Of a stretch of DNA of 64,000 bases, positions 49,729 to 57,874 are shown one piece after another. The stretch lies in NCBI GenBank assembly GCA_002336105.1, contig DDEQ01000039.1, forward strand, positions 108,698 through 172,697, read 5' to 3'. Position 1 is the first letter of the stretch; every line of letters starts with the position of its first letter. The notes under the pieces are model-generated. The model saw only the letters and a list, made by a program, of their open reading frames with translations. It was not told the origin of the DNA and made no database searches. The position numbers and the translations under genes were made by a program. Source of the DNA: Chthonomonas sp. UBA1950 (lineage in GTDB: Bacteria; Armatimonadota; Fimbriimonadia; Fimbriimonadales; Fimbriimonadaceae).

Positions 49729-49818
49729 ATTGTTGCCATTTGTCCTTGGCGGAACGTTAAACTCTTATCCGCCGTATCATATGTACTTTGCACCATCCAG
49801 TTGGGTTGCAAAGATCAG

Positions 49819-50958
49819 TTAGGCTTCGATTGCCTCGATTATTGCGTTATGAAACTTGGGTCGAAACTCGATAATCGCCGTATTCGATGCAGTGGGGTGA
49901 ACTCGGTTCGTTAACAGCGTTGCGAAGAGATCTCGTGTTGGATCGCACCAAATGCAAGTTCCCGTGTAACCCGTGTGACCAAACGATATTTTGCTAAACT
50001 TGCTTCCCGCGCTACATTTTTCGCTGGCGGTATCCCAGCCTAAAGCTCGGCTGCTAAGATCGCTTTCTTTCTTCGTGAAGAACGCGACAGTTTCAGGTTT
50101 CACGATCTTGCCGTCAAGAAGGGAAGACATAAACCGGACGACATCGTTTACGCAAGAAAACAAGCCTGCATTCCCGGAGACGCCACCCATGAGCATTGCC
50201 GTTGGGTCATGTACTTCACCTTGAATCCAATGTCCTGCGTCTGGATCATGGGGACCGTCGACACGAACATGGCTTAGCGCTTCCACGGCAAGGTACCCCT
50301 TTCGAAGCTTTCTTAGATTGGTTCGCCAAGGCTCCACATTTTCAGTTGGAGCGCAATCCTGTGGTTTGAGGTCTGCAACTTGTTTCCCTAAACCATTGAA
50401 ATAGCCCGACCGCGTCATCTTCGTCGGTTTGGCGACATGCGCATCGAACCAAGCGTCGAGCTTTATCCCCGAGAGTCTCTCCATTGCGATGCCAAGCGTA
50501 ATCAGGCTGAGGTCGCTGTAAATTGATTTTGTTCCGGTTGGATAGACGAGTTTCTCTGCCCAGACTGCTTCGAGCAGCTTGTCGTGATCCGTGATTCGAT
50601 TGTGATAAGCGCGCCCGGCGATCAAACCGCTGTTATGCACCAAGAGATTTCGAAAAGTGATCTTCTCTTTGCCGTTTTGCCCAAACTCGGGAATCACGGA
50701 AACAACCGGCTTATCGATATCAAGTACACCTTCTTGCCACAATTTCATCGCCATCGTCGTCCCGGCGACGACCTTGGTGCAACTGGCCATATCGAAGATC
50801 GTTTCGACGGTTGTATGTGGCGATTCTGGGCAATAGGTGAACTGACCGACAGACCCGTTCCACACTTTGCCTTTATGCGAGACAGCAAATGCGGCACCCG
50901 GAAAAACCCCGGACTTGACGGCATCGGCAACTAACTGTTCGACCTTCTCAAAAGCCAT
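49819..50958 (-). CDS. Beta-lactamase-fold serine hydrolase
   Basis: This 379-residue protein of the class C/EstB type has S59-C-T-K62 as the SxxK motif (FDMASCTKVV), YSDLSLITLGI as the YxN-like motif, and a late HTGYTG segment. The role could be esterase or peptidase; beta-lactamase activity cannot be inferred. There is no signal peptide, so it appears cytoplasmic. It follows the CapA gene by 9 nt, with a TAGAAT box overlapping the CapA stop. Confidence 0.88.
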   Translation of the reverse strand: MAFEKVEQLVADAVKSGVFPGAAFAVSHKGKVWNGSVGQFTYCPESPHTTVETIFDMASCTKVVAGTTMAMKLWQEGVLDIDKPVVSVIPEFGQNGKEKITFRNLLVHNSGLIAGRAYHNRITDHDKLLEAVWAEKLVYPTGTKSIYSDLSLITLGIAMERLSGIKLDAWFDAHVAKPTKMTRSGYFNGLGKQVADLKPQDCAPTENVEPWRTNLRKLRKGYLAVEALSHVRVDGPHDPDAGHWIQGEVHDPTAMLMGGVSGNAGLFSCVNDVVRFMSSLLDGKIVKPETVAFFTKKESDLSSRALGWDTASEKCSAGSKFSKISFGHTGYTGTCIWCDPTRDLFATLLTNRVHPTASNTAIIEFRPKFHNAIIEAIEA

Positions 50959-50967
50959 GAACCGATT

Positions 50968-51951
50968 CTAGCCGGTTGCCTTTGGCTGAGGATACTTCCG
51001 CCTCAACATTTCGCAAAGCGAACTGAATGTCTTCAATCCGGCAGCTTGTTTCTTGTCTGGCGTGACCTTTCCCCCTGATACTGTGCAGGCCAGGAAGCTA
51101 AGCTTTGGTTTCTTCTGATCGTCCAAGGTTACGTAGACGATGCCAGTTTTGGCTGGCGTCGGTGAGACTAGATTGCCCATTGAGTATAGAATTGGAACCC
51201 CGTGGTAGATCTCTGCTCCCTCCAGTACGTGAGGATGATGTCCCCAAACGACATCTGCTCCTGCGTCTGCGAGTGCACGTCCGAGCGAGACCTGATAACT
51301 TGAGGGTAGAGACTTTCTTTCAATTCCCCAGTGGGTAGCTACGACCAGATAATCGCATTGCTTTTTCGCGTTTCCAATCCAGTTTGAGAGCTGTTCTTTA
51401 GCTTTTTTGTTGAGGACTCCATTGAAGGAAAGCACGCTGATTCCTGGTTGGTTTTTTGTGGCTGGTGTCGTTTTTAGGATCGCGTTTCTCCCCACAAAAC
51501 AAAGAGCAGATAGTAGTCCGACTTTTCTGCCGTCAGGCAATACTTTTACTGTGACCTGGGTCGCCTCTTTCCAATTGCTACCGGCGCCAGCGTGCGGTAG
51601 CGTAAGAACCGATAGCATTTTGCTAAGGCCAAGCGCACCGTAATCCATGCAATGGTTGTTTGCGAGGCTAACCATTCCAATGCCAGATGCAGCGATATTC
51701 GGCGCGTGGAGGGGACTTGCTCTCAGGACAAACTGGTTGCGCTCACGTAACTCTTTTGCGGTTTTTCGGCTCGTGACGGTCCCCAGATCAGTTAATGGAA
51801 TTTCCAAGTTCGCGAAAGATAGATCTACCTTCTTGAAAAAAGGTGCAACAGCCGCTAGAGGTTTGGCTTTCGGCGAAACAGCGTTTAACATGATGTCTCC
51901 ACCAAAAGCCAGTCGCAAAGGCCCAGCAACGACAACAGATAGCAGTAGACT
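50968..51951 (-). CDS. CapA-family metallophosphatase-like protein
   Basis: I start at ATG 51951 (GGAG ribosome site 6 nt upstream); the frame is open to a GTG at 51984. A signal-like segment (SLLLSVVVAGPLRLAFG) precedes the CapA/metallophosphatase fold: LAFGGDIMLN, FANLEIPLT, MVSLANNHCMDYG, ATHWGIERK and WGHHPHVLEG all match. CapA relatives serve poly-gamma-glutamate or cell-wall handling, here unproven. It is divergent from the gene at 52027. Confidence 0.88.
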   Translation of the reverse strand, partial: SLLLSVVVAGPLRLAFGGDIMLNAVSPKAKPLAAVAPFFKKVDLSFANLEIPLTDLGTVTSRKTAKELRERNQFVLRASPLHAPNIAASGIGMVSLANNHCMDYGALGLSKMLSVLTLPHAGAGSNWKEATQVTVKVLPDGRKVGLLSALCFVGRNAILKTTPATKNQPGISVLSFNGVLNKKAKEQLSNWIGNAKKQCDYLVVATHWGIERKSLPSSYQVSLGRALADAGADVVWGHHPHVLEGAEIYHGVPILYSMGNLVSPTPAKTGIVYVTLDDQKKPKLSFLACTVSGGKVTPDKKQAAGLKTFSSLCEMLRRKYPQPKATG

Positions 51952-52026
51952 CATCCAATTCTCCAACGAGCGTAACCCAGACACAACCTAAGACGTATGA
52001 TCGGATGGAGCAGGATTCTTTAAATC

Positions 52027-52890
52027 ATGAACATTTCAAAGCGCATTATTTTGGCGGGACTCGTCATTACATCGATTGCGGTTGCCGCTCAGGACGCTGG
52101 CGTTCTGTTGCGCCACAAAATTCAAGCAGACTCGACCGATGTCTACAAGATTGTTGGAAAGGGCAAACAAACGATTAGTTCAGCTATGACAGGTGAGCAG
52201 GAAATCAATTTCAACACTGAAAACACCTACGAACTCAAATACGGCAAGGTCGATGAGCAAGGTACGGCTGCTGTATCAGCTACCGTGACAGTTGACAAGT
52301 TGGATATGGATGGTCCTGCTGCTGCAATGGCTAATCAGAAACCCGCACCTGTGACAGTCTCCGGAAAGCTTGATTCGCTGAATCGATTGACGTTGGAAAC
52401 TCCCAAGGCAGGCGACCCTATGGCTGCGATGATGGCGAGCATGTCGGGCGGTAGCCGATCCTCGATTTTGGTGGAGCTCCCCGAGAAGCCGGTCAAGGTT
52501 GGAGATAGTTGGGATTCTGTCATTCCGAAAGGGCCAATGACTTCGGATGAAGATCAGAAGTTGACGGTTAAGCTCACTGGCGAAAAGGAATTTGAAGGCA
52601 CCCAGGTCTGGGTTGTCTCTGTCTCTGGCCAGATGAAGATGAAAGTTGACACTTCAAAGCTTGCTGCAGGCGATAAAGACGGTAACAACCCGATGGCACA
52701 GTTCAAGATGCTCATTAAGGGAACTGCCGATATTACCGGCGAAGGTTACATTGACAAAGCTTCTGGCAAAACTCTGCAACTAACTACCAAGACCAAGACC
52801 AAGAGCACAATGGAAATGGTTGATATGGGTGTATCAATGGATATGGGTGGAGCCATCGACTCAACCGTGAAGCTTCAGAAGAAAGCGTAA
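52027..52890 (+). CDS. Secreted DUF6263-like protein
   Basis: This 287-residue protein has a signal peptide (ISKRIILAGLVITSIAVAAQ) and an all-beta body: KIQADSTDVYKIVGKGKQT, an Ala/Gly/Met-rich middle (PMAAMMASMSGGS), LVELPEKPVKVGDSWDSVIP and a closing TAD-like block LTTKTKTKSTMEMVDMG. It resembles DUF6263, whose role is unknown. A strong hairpin follows, so it is probably monocistronic. Confidence 0.6.
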   Translation: MNISKRIILAGLVITSIAVAAQDAGVLLRHKIQADSTDVYKIVGKGKQTISSAMTGEQEINFNTENTYELKYGKVDEQGTAAVSATVTVDKLDMDGPAAAMANQKPAPVTVSGKLDSLNRLTLETPKAGDPMAAMMASMSGGSRSSILVELPEKPVKVGDSWDSVIPKGPMTSDEDQKLTVKLTGEKEFEGTQVWVVSVSGQMKMKVDTSKLAAGDKDGNNPMAQFKMLIKGTADITGEGYIDKASGKTLQLTTKTKTKSTMEMVDMGVSMDMGGAIDSTVKLQKKA

Positions 52891-52905
52891 GCTGTTCTTT
52901 CTAAA

Positions 52906-52951
52906 ACACAAAGAGGTCCTTGCCGATGATTCGGCAAGGACCTCTTTGTGT
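52906..52951 (+). terminator. Long perfect hairpin after the secreted protein gene
   Basis: A 21-bp perfect stem (52906-52926 with 52931-52951) has a TGAT loop and starts 16 nt after the stop codon. The T run after it is short, so it may be a bidirectional terminator or a stabilising 3' end. Confidence 0.8.
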
Positions 52952-53051
52952 AATTTGTTGTCGATACACGGTTCATGTGCAAAAACATCACCATGAACTG
53001 CACCAAGAATTTTTAGCAACGATCCGAAATCAGAATTTCAGGTTCAAAAAA

Positions 53052-53126
53052 TGGAGCCGACAGCCGGACTCGAACCGGTGACCTGCTGTTTACGAAACAG
53101 CTGCTCTACCACTGAGCTATGTCGGC
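53052..53126 (-). tRNA. tRNA-Thr (anticodon CGT)
   Basis: The minus strand folds as a complete cloverleaf: a 7-bp acceptor stem, a D arm AGCTCAGTGGTAGAGC, an anticodon arm with loop TTCGTAA (anticodon CGT, reading ACG), and a T arm with GGTTCGAGTCC. The discriminator is T at 53055 and CCA is encoded at 53052-53054. Confidence 0.96.
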
Positions 53127-53154
53127 GCGTGAGAAAATATACCCGATCAAGAGC

Positions 53155-53186
53155 GTTCACCAGAAGCTTTTGGGCATCTGGTGAAC
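53155..53186 (-). terminator. Hairpin downstream of the S9 peptidase gene
   Basis: GTTCACCAGA and TCTGGTGAAC form a perfect 10-bp stem with a 12-nt loop, 10 nt after the S9 stop and before the tRNA on the same strand. No T run follows, so it is a weak terminator or processing site. Confidence 0.5.
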
Positions 53187-53195
53187 ACAATCCAG

Positions 53196-56069
53196 CTAGT
53201 TCTTGTTGACGAGTTCCAGGCCCATGGTGCGGCCCTTCTCGGTTGCAGGAACGCCGTCAGCCATCCATTTCGGCATTGGCGCACCTTTCAGATAGTGGTC
53301 GAAGAACTGGCTCAGTCGGACAGAAAGGTCCTTCCGGTTCTTTCTTTCCATCAGGTTGTGGTCTTCGCCATTGTAGACAACGAGCCATGAAGGCTTACCA
53401 AGTCTTCGCAGGCCGGTGAACAGCTCAATTCCCTGCGTGTGAGGCACGGCACCGTCTTTGTCGTTGCTCATGATCATCAGCGGGGTCTTCACGCGATCAA
53501 GCCAGAACTGCGGCGAGTTCTCGATGTACTTGAGAGTTGCATCCCACGGGGTGCCACCAATTCGCGATTGTTGGTGCTCGTATTGCATTTGGCGAACGAG
53601 ACCAGAGCCATAGCGAATGCCGCCGTATGCGCTGAACATGTTCGTTACCGGAGCACCCGCCTCTGCCGCCGCAAACATATCAGTTTGAGTGACGAGGAAA
53701 GCGGTCTGATAGCCTCCCCAACTCTGACCCTGAATACCAAGACGCTTCGGATCAACGTATCCGCGATTCACGATGTTCAAAACGCCGGGAACGATTGCGG
53801 ACAGCGCCGAGTTTCCTGGGTATCCAATCTTGTAAGGGATGTCTGGGATGAAGATGCAGTAGCCGTTGCTTGCAAAGAGAGGGAAGTTGATCGTGCTAGC
53901 GCTGGGTGAGGGCGCATAGTATCGATAAAGCTGATCGCTATTCTTCTCATAGAAGTATGTGATCATCGGATATTTCTTCGAGTAATCGAAGTCCTCTGGT
54001 TTGATCAGAATGCCTTGGAGTTTCACTCCGTCGAGACTCGTCCAACTGACCAACTCAGCTTTGCCCCAGTTGTAGTTCTTCTGCTGAGGATTTGTATCCG
54101 TCACCTTTTGCGGGCTATTGAAGGATGTGTTCGTGAGCCAGATATCGGGGTATTCGACAAAGTCCGACTGCGTATAGATAAAGGTATCCGCATTCTTTGC
54201 TTTTCGTAGCCCGGCAAAGAGCTTTTCGGCTAAGAACACCTTTGACATCTTGCCGTCTTTCTTGTGATAGATGCCGCCTTGCTTGTCATCCTCTTTCAGG
54301 ACGGTGTAATACACGTCGTCGAGATCGACACCCGGCTCGTCCTTCGAAACGACAGCAGTTCGCGTGAAATGAAGGCCCGCCTCTCTGCCTTTGGTCAAAT
54401 TGACGCTTGCCTTTCGGCCTGTAGAGTCGACCAGCCATTCGTCGTATGCGTCTTTGATGACGAATCCCGAGTCATCTTTTGTCCATCCGACAAGCCCGTA
54501 GGCGCCTGGTACATCTGGATGGTCATCTTCCTCATCAAACAATGGATAAGGGAGGGTAACAGGCGTGATTTTTCCGGACTCGTTATCTATGAGCTTGCAA
54601 GATTTTTCTTCACCCAAGAATGCCAGCGTGTACTTGCCAGTGTTGCTTAGGCTGTAGCTTCCTTTGACTCGTTTGAAAATCTGCTTCTTTTCGCCAGTTT
54701 CGACGTTGACGATATAAAGATCCTCAATGCCAGGATCCCATGCCGACTCAATCGCGTACGGATCGCTATCGACATACAGCGCGAACTTTCCTTCACTTCG
54801 GTCGCTGATGCTGACATACTTCATCGACTCGTTGGCGAGTTGTTTCGACTTGCCCGACTTCATGTCATACATTGCCATGTAGCTACGGTTACGATCCGCA
54901 GCGACACGCAACAACTGCGCCGGCATGAGCACGGGATCCTTGTAGTTCCAGATGTCGACGCTTACCTTTTCGTCATCAGGCTTTTCTTCAGGGTCTGGTT
55001 TTGGTTTCGGTGCGGTGGTATAGATCAGGCGTTTCTCGTTTTCGGTGAATGAAACACTCGAACTCTCCGGGACAACCCAGTCTTTTGGAAGGGAGTCGGC
55101 GCCGACGACTTTGGCTTCGGCTTTGCCATCATACAGATAGAGCTTGAAAGTCGGTTTCTTGGCTGCGTAGTCGTCCTTATCAGTTGTATAAGCGATGTAC
55201 TTACCATCTTTAGTGAAGTCAAAACGTGGATAGTGCCCCATCGCTTTAACGACTGTCGTCTTCTTTCCTGTGCCAACGAAGTACTCCTCAATGCCGTCGC
55301 CAGAGCCATCTTTTGTCGAGAGAGCGCTGACTAAAATGGTGCCGCTTTTGTTGAACTTGAGCGACACGACGTTTTCGAGTTTTTCCTCTTTGCCGGTCGT
55401 TAGCTGCCGTAAAACGTAAGTGTCTCCTGCTTTGTGGTCAGCCTTCTTCTTCGGCGGTTCCGGCTTCTTTTCTTCCTGCTTTGTGGCTTCAGCTTTTGGA
55501 ACTTCAGCTTTCACAGCCTCTGTTTTGGCAGGTTCAACCGGCTTCGTTTCGGCAGGTTCAACCGGCTTCGTTTCGGCTGGCTTTGCAGGCGCTGCAGGCT
55601 TCGGCGGTTCAACCTTATAGACGATCCAACCGCTGTCCTCTTCTGGCAGTGAGACGTTGCTGACTTTCTCAATCGTTGTTTTATTGCCAGAAGCCAACTC
55701 GACAATAATAAGCGACGACTTTGGCATGTCATCTGGCTTCACTTTGTCCCGTCGAGCCTTCTTTAACTCGGCGGCTGTTGGTGTAACCAATCCAACAATG
55801 AACTTATTATCATGAGAGAACTGGAGCCCAGCGCCTCTTGGAATGCTGATAATGTGTCCGTCTTTTACGCTACGAATGAAGGTTGTTCCGTCGCCTTCTT
55901 GAGGCGCTATCGTGTAGAGCAACCAATTCCCATCATCGCTGAGAGAACTACCTCGAATACTGTTCCACGAATCGTAGACCGAGTGGTCGAGGGGCTTTTT
56001 AACTACGGGAGGAGGAGTTGTCTGGACCCACAATGAGCCCAGAACAATAGGAGCTAGAACCGTAACCAC
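53196..56069 (-). CDS. Exported S9-family prolyl-oligopeptidase-type peptidase
   Basis: This 957-residue protein starts at GTG 56069 with a signal-like VTVLAPIVLGSLWVQ. An N-terminal beta-propeller-like region is interrupted by a Pro/Lys/Glu linker near 155-215 built of an 8-residue tandem repeat (ETKPVEPA). The C-terminal alpha/beta hydrolase contains S783 in GQSWGGY, an Asp in MSNDKDGAVPH and the final His in GEDHNLM, the expected triad. Likely a periplasmic peptide-degrading enzyme. A TAAATT box lies 5 nt upstream of the start. Confidence 0.92.
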   Translation of the reverse strand: MVTVLAPIVLGSLWVQTTPPPVVKKPLDHSVYDSWNSIRGSSLSDDGNWLLYTIAPQEGDGTTFIRSVKDGHIISIPRGAGLQFSHDNKFIVGLVTPTAAELKKARRDKVKPDDMPKSSLIIVELASGNKTTIEKVSNVSLPEEDSGWIVYKVEPPKPAAPAKPAETKPVEPAETKPVEPAKTEAVKAEVPKAEATKQEEKKPEPPKKKADHKAGDTYVLRQLTTGKEEKLENVVSLKFNKSGTILVSALSTKDGSGDGIEEYFVGTGKKTTVVKAMGHYPRFDFTKDGKYIAYTTDKDDYAAKKPTFKLYLYDGKAEAKVVGADSLPKDWVVPESSSVSFTENEKRLIYTTAPKPKPDPEEKPDDEKVSVDIWNYKDPVLMPAQLLRVAADRNRSYMAMYDMKSGKSKQLANESMKYVSISDRSEGKFALYVDSDPYAIESAWDPGIEDLYIVNVETGEKKQIFKRVKGSYSLSNTGKYTLAFLGEEKSCKLIDNESGKITPVTLPYPLFDEEDDHPDVPGAYGLVGWTKDDSGFVIKDAYDEWLVDSTGRKASVNLTKGREAGLHFTRTAVVSKDEPGVDLDDVYYTVLKEDDKQGGIYHKKDGKMSKVFLAEKLFAGLRKAKNADTFIYTQSDFVEYPDIWLTNTSFNSPQKVTDTNPQQKNYNWGKAELVSWTSLDGVKLQGILIKPEDFDYSKKYPMITYFYEKNSDQLYRYYAPSPSASTINFPLFASNGYCIFIPDIPYKIGYPGNSALSAIVPGVLNIVNRGYVDPKRLGIQGQSWGGYQTAFLVTQTDMFAAAEAGAPVTNMFSAYGGIRYGSGLVRQMQYEHQQSRIGGTPWDATLKYIENSPQFWLDRVKTPLMIMSNDKDGAVPHTQGIELFTGLRRLGKPSWLVVYNGEDHNLMERKNRKDLSVRLSQFFDHYLKGAPMPKWMADGVPATEKGRTMGLELVNKN
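55527..55574 (-). repeat. 24-nt tandem repeat inside the S9 peptidase linker
   Basis: Two exact 24-nt units (55527-55550 and 55551-55574) and a partial third encode the repeated ETKPVEPA residues in the low-complexity linker. Such in-frame repeats can change copy number by slippage. Confidence 0.85.
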
Positions 56070-56093
56070 AACGCAATTTACCCCTAGATCAAC

Positions 56094-56834
56094 CTAGGAA
56101 GTTCGTGTGTCTTGTTTCCGAATCTTCAGGTTGACGGCTTCAACTGCGACAGCAAAAGCCATCGCAAAATAGGTGTATCCCTTATCGATTTCATGACCTG
56201 CCGCATCGACCATCAGATTGACGCCGATGAGAACAAGAAAAGCTAAAGCAAGAATCTTGATGGTGGGGTGTCTCTCGACGAACCCGGCGATTGCTCCCGC
56301 GGCAAAAAGCATAAAGCCAACAGCAAGCACGACTGCCGCAATCATAAGCTCCAGATGATCTGCCATGCCAACTGCCGTGATGACAGAGTCAAGCGAGAAG
56401 ACGATGTCCAGAATCATGATTTGGATGAGAACAGCGCCAAGGCTTGGTGCAGAAATCTTTCGTTCCCCATGGTCGCCGCCTTCAACCTTTTCGTGAATCT
56501 CCTTAACCGATTTATAGATCAGGAACAAGCCTCCAAAGAAGAGAATGAGGTCACGGAAAGAGACTTCTCGACTCTCCATCGAAAGAATCGTAAACGGGAG
56601 GGTCAAAACCGGTTTGGTTGCGCTCTTGACCCAGTTGATCGTCACCAACAGCGCGATTCTCGAAATGAGCGCCAGCATCAAACCCCACTGGCGAGCCGGC
56701 TTTTGCTGCTTAGTGGGCAGCTTATTAGACAGAATCGAGATAAAAATGATGTTGTCGACACCAAGGACAATCTCAAGCACCGTAAGGGTGACAAGCGACA
56801 TCCAGGCGGCTGGGCTATAAATCCAGTAGGGCAT
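56094..56834 (-). CDS. TerC-family integral membrane protein (downstream paralog)
   Basis: This 246-residue protein has about seven membrane helices and the acidic TerC motifs: ALEIVLGVDNIIFISILSNK near the N-terminus and a central IQIMILDIVFSLDSVITAVG with the twin Asp that bind or move metal ions. TerC proteins act in Mn2+ export or tellurite resistance and in loading of exported metalloproteins. Overlaps the stop region of its upstream paralog by 1 nt, implying a duplicated pair. Confidence 0.9.
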   Translation of the reverse strand: MPYWIYSPAAWMSLVTLTVLEIVLGVDNIIFISILSNKLPTKQQKPARQWGLMLALISRIALLVTINWVKSATKPVLTLPFTILSMESREVSFRDLILFFGGLFLIYKSVKEIHEKVEGGDHGERKISAPSLGAVLIQIMILDIVFSLDSVITAVGMADHLELMIAAVVLAVGFMLFAAGAIAGFVERHPTIKILALAFLVLIGVNLMVDAAGHEIDKGYTYFAMAFAVAVEAVNLKIRKQDTRTS

Positions 56835-57595
56835 TAGTTTTCACTCTGCGGACTCGTGTTTGTGTGGCTTTTCTTGTCGTGCTTCGCTCGCAAATGGCGG
56901 ATGCGTATATTCATAATTTCCACTCCAACTGACCAAGCCATAGCAAAATAGGTGTATCCGCGCGGGATATCTACTCCAAATCCCTCTGCCACAAGGTTGA
57001 CGCCGATAAGGATAAGGAATGATAGCGCCAGCATCTTTACAGAAGGGTAGCGATTGATGAATTTAGCAAGAGAATTGATGCCAATAAGCATCACCAAGGA
57101 AGCGAAGATGACGCTGAGGATTTGAATCGACATCGTCTTCACCATGCCGATTGCGGTGATGACGGAATCAAGCGAAAAGATGATGTCGAGCACAAAGATT
57201 TGTGCGAGAACCGCAGTGAGAGAAGGTGCAGCTTTAACCGAAGCAGAATCTTCTACACCTTCCATCTTGAGATGGATCTCATGAGTCGCCTTCGAAATGA
57301 GGAATAAGCCTCCAGCAATCAGGATGAGATCCTTGCCAGAAAAGCCGTTACCAAATAGAGCGAAGAAGTCATGCTCCAAAAAGCCCGTAATCCACAAAAG
57401 ACTCACAAGCAAAATGAGACGCGACACCATAGCGACAAGGAGTCCCCAATGTCGTGCGCGCACCTGCTCATGACCCTTCAGTTGCCCGGACAGAATAGTC
57501 AGCAACACGATGTTGTCGACCCCAAGTACGATCTGAAGAAAAGTCAGGGTGATCAGACCGATCCAAGCTTTCGGATCGGATACCCATTCAAACAC
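56834..57595 (-). CDS. TerC-family integral membrane protein (upstream paralog)
   Basis: This 253-residue protein starts at GTG 57595. It has the same layout as its neighbour: LQIVLGVDNIVLLTILSGQL, LAQIFVLDIIFSLDSVITAIGM and a closing YFAMAWSVGVEIMNIRIR. Its cytoplasmic tail is rich in Lys and Ser. The two proteins may form a heteromeric transporter or serve different metals. No Mn riboswitch was recognised in the 280-nt leader. Confidence 0.9.
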   Translation of the reverse strand: MFEWVSDPKAWIGLITLTFLQIVLGVDNIVLLTILSGQLKGHEQVRARHWGLLVAMVSRLILLVSLLWITGFLEHDFFALFGNGFSGKDLILIAGGLFLISKATHEIHLKMEGVEDSASVKAAPSLTAVLAQIFVLDIIFSLDSVITAIGMVKTMSIQILSVIFASLVMLIGINSLAKFINRYPSVKMLALSFLILIGVNLVAEGFGVDIPRGYTYFAMAWSVGVEIMNIRIRHLRAKHDKKSHTNTSPQSEN

Positions 57596-57874
57596 ACTTA
57601 AAAGGTACCCGGATCAGCATTTCCTGGTCTTCAGGAAGGGGATTGCGGCGGCTGCTAGTCAACTAAGAACGAAGCCCAACAAAAACACAATCGCCTCAGG
57701 CTACCTAGCCGCATAGAAGACTTAAGCCGCTGAAGCCCATTTGGAACAGCGAGGGCTTAAAAACCTGTTTAGTGTAGGACAAAAGCAAGCAAGAGCCCAG
57801 CAAGATCCTTTGCAGATCAGCGAGGAAGTCAAAGCACACCCAGGGACACACTCAGCCCAACCACTCTCGCCAGA

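Noticed and set aside
49819..50958. Serine hydrolase as a beta-lactamase
   Set aside because: The SxxK motif is shared by esterases and peptidases of this fold, and there is no signal peptide or resistance context.
55420..55652. Plus-strand frames opposite the S9 peptidase linker
   Set aside because: They are antisense to the repeat-encoding linker and consist of low-complexity residues with no motifs.
57596..57874. Possible tmRNA or riboswitch in the leader of the TerC pair
   Set aside because: On the minus strand I saw a GCTTCAGCGGCTTAA stretch that could end a tag peptide, but there is no tRNA-like domain, no T-arm GGTTCGA and no CCA end. No yybP-ykoY core was found either.
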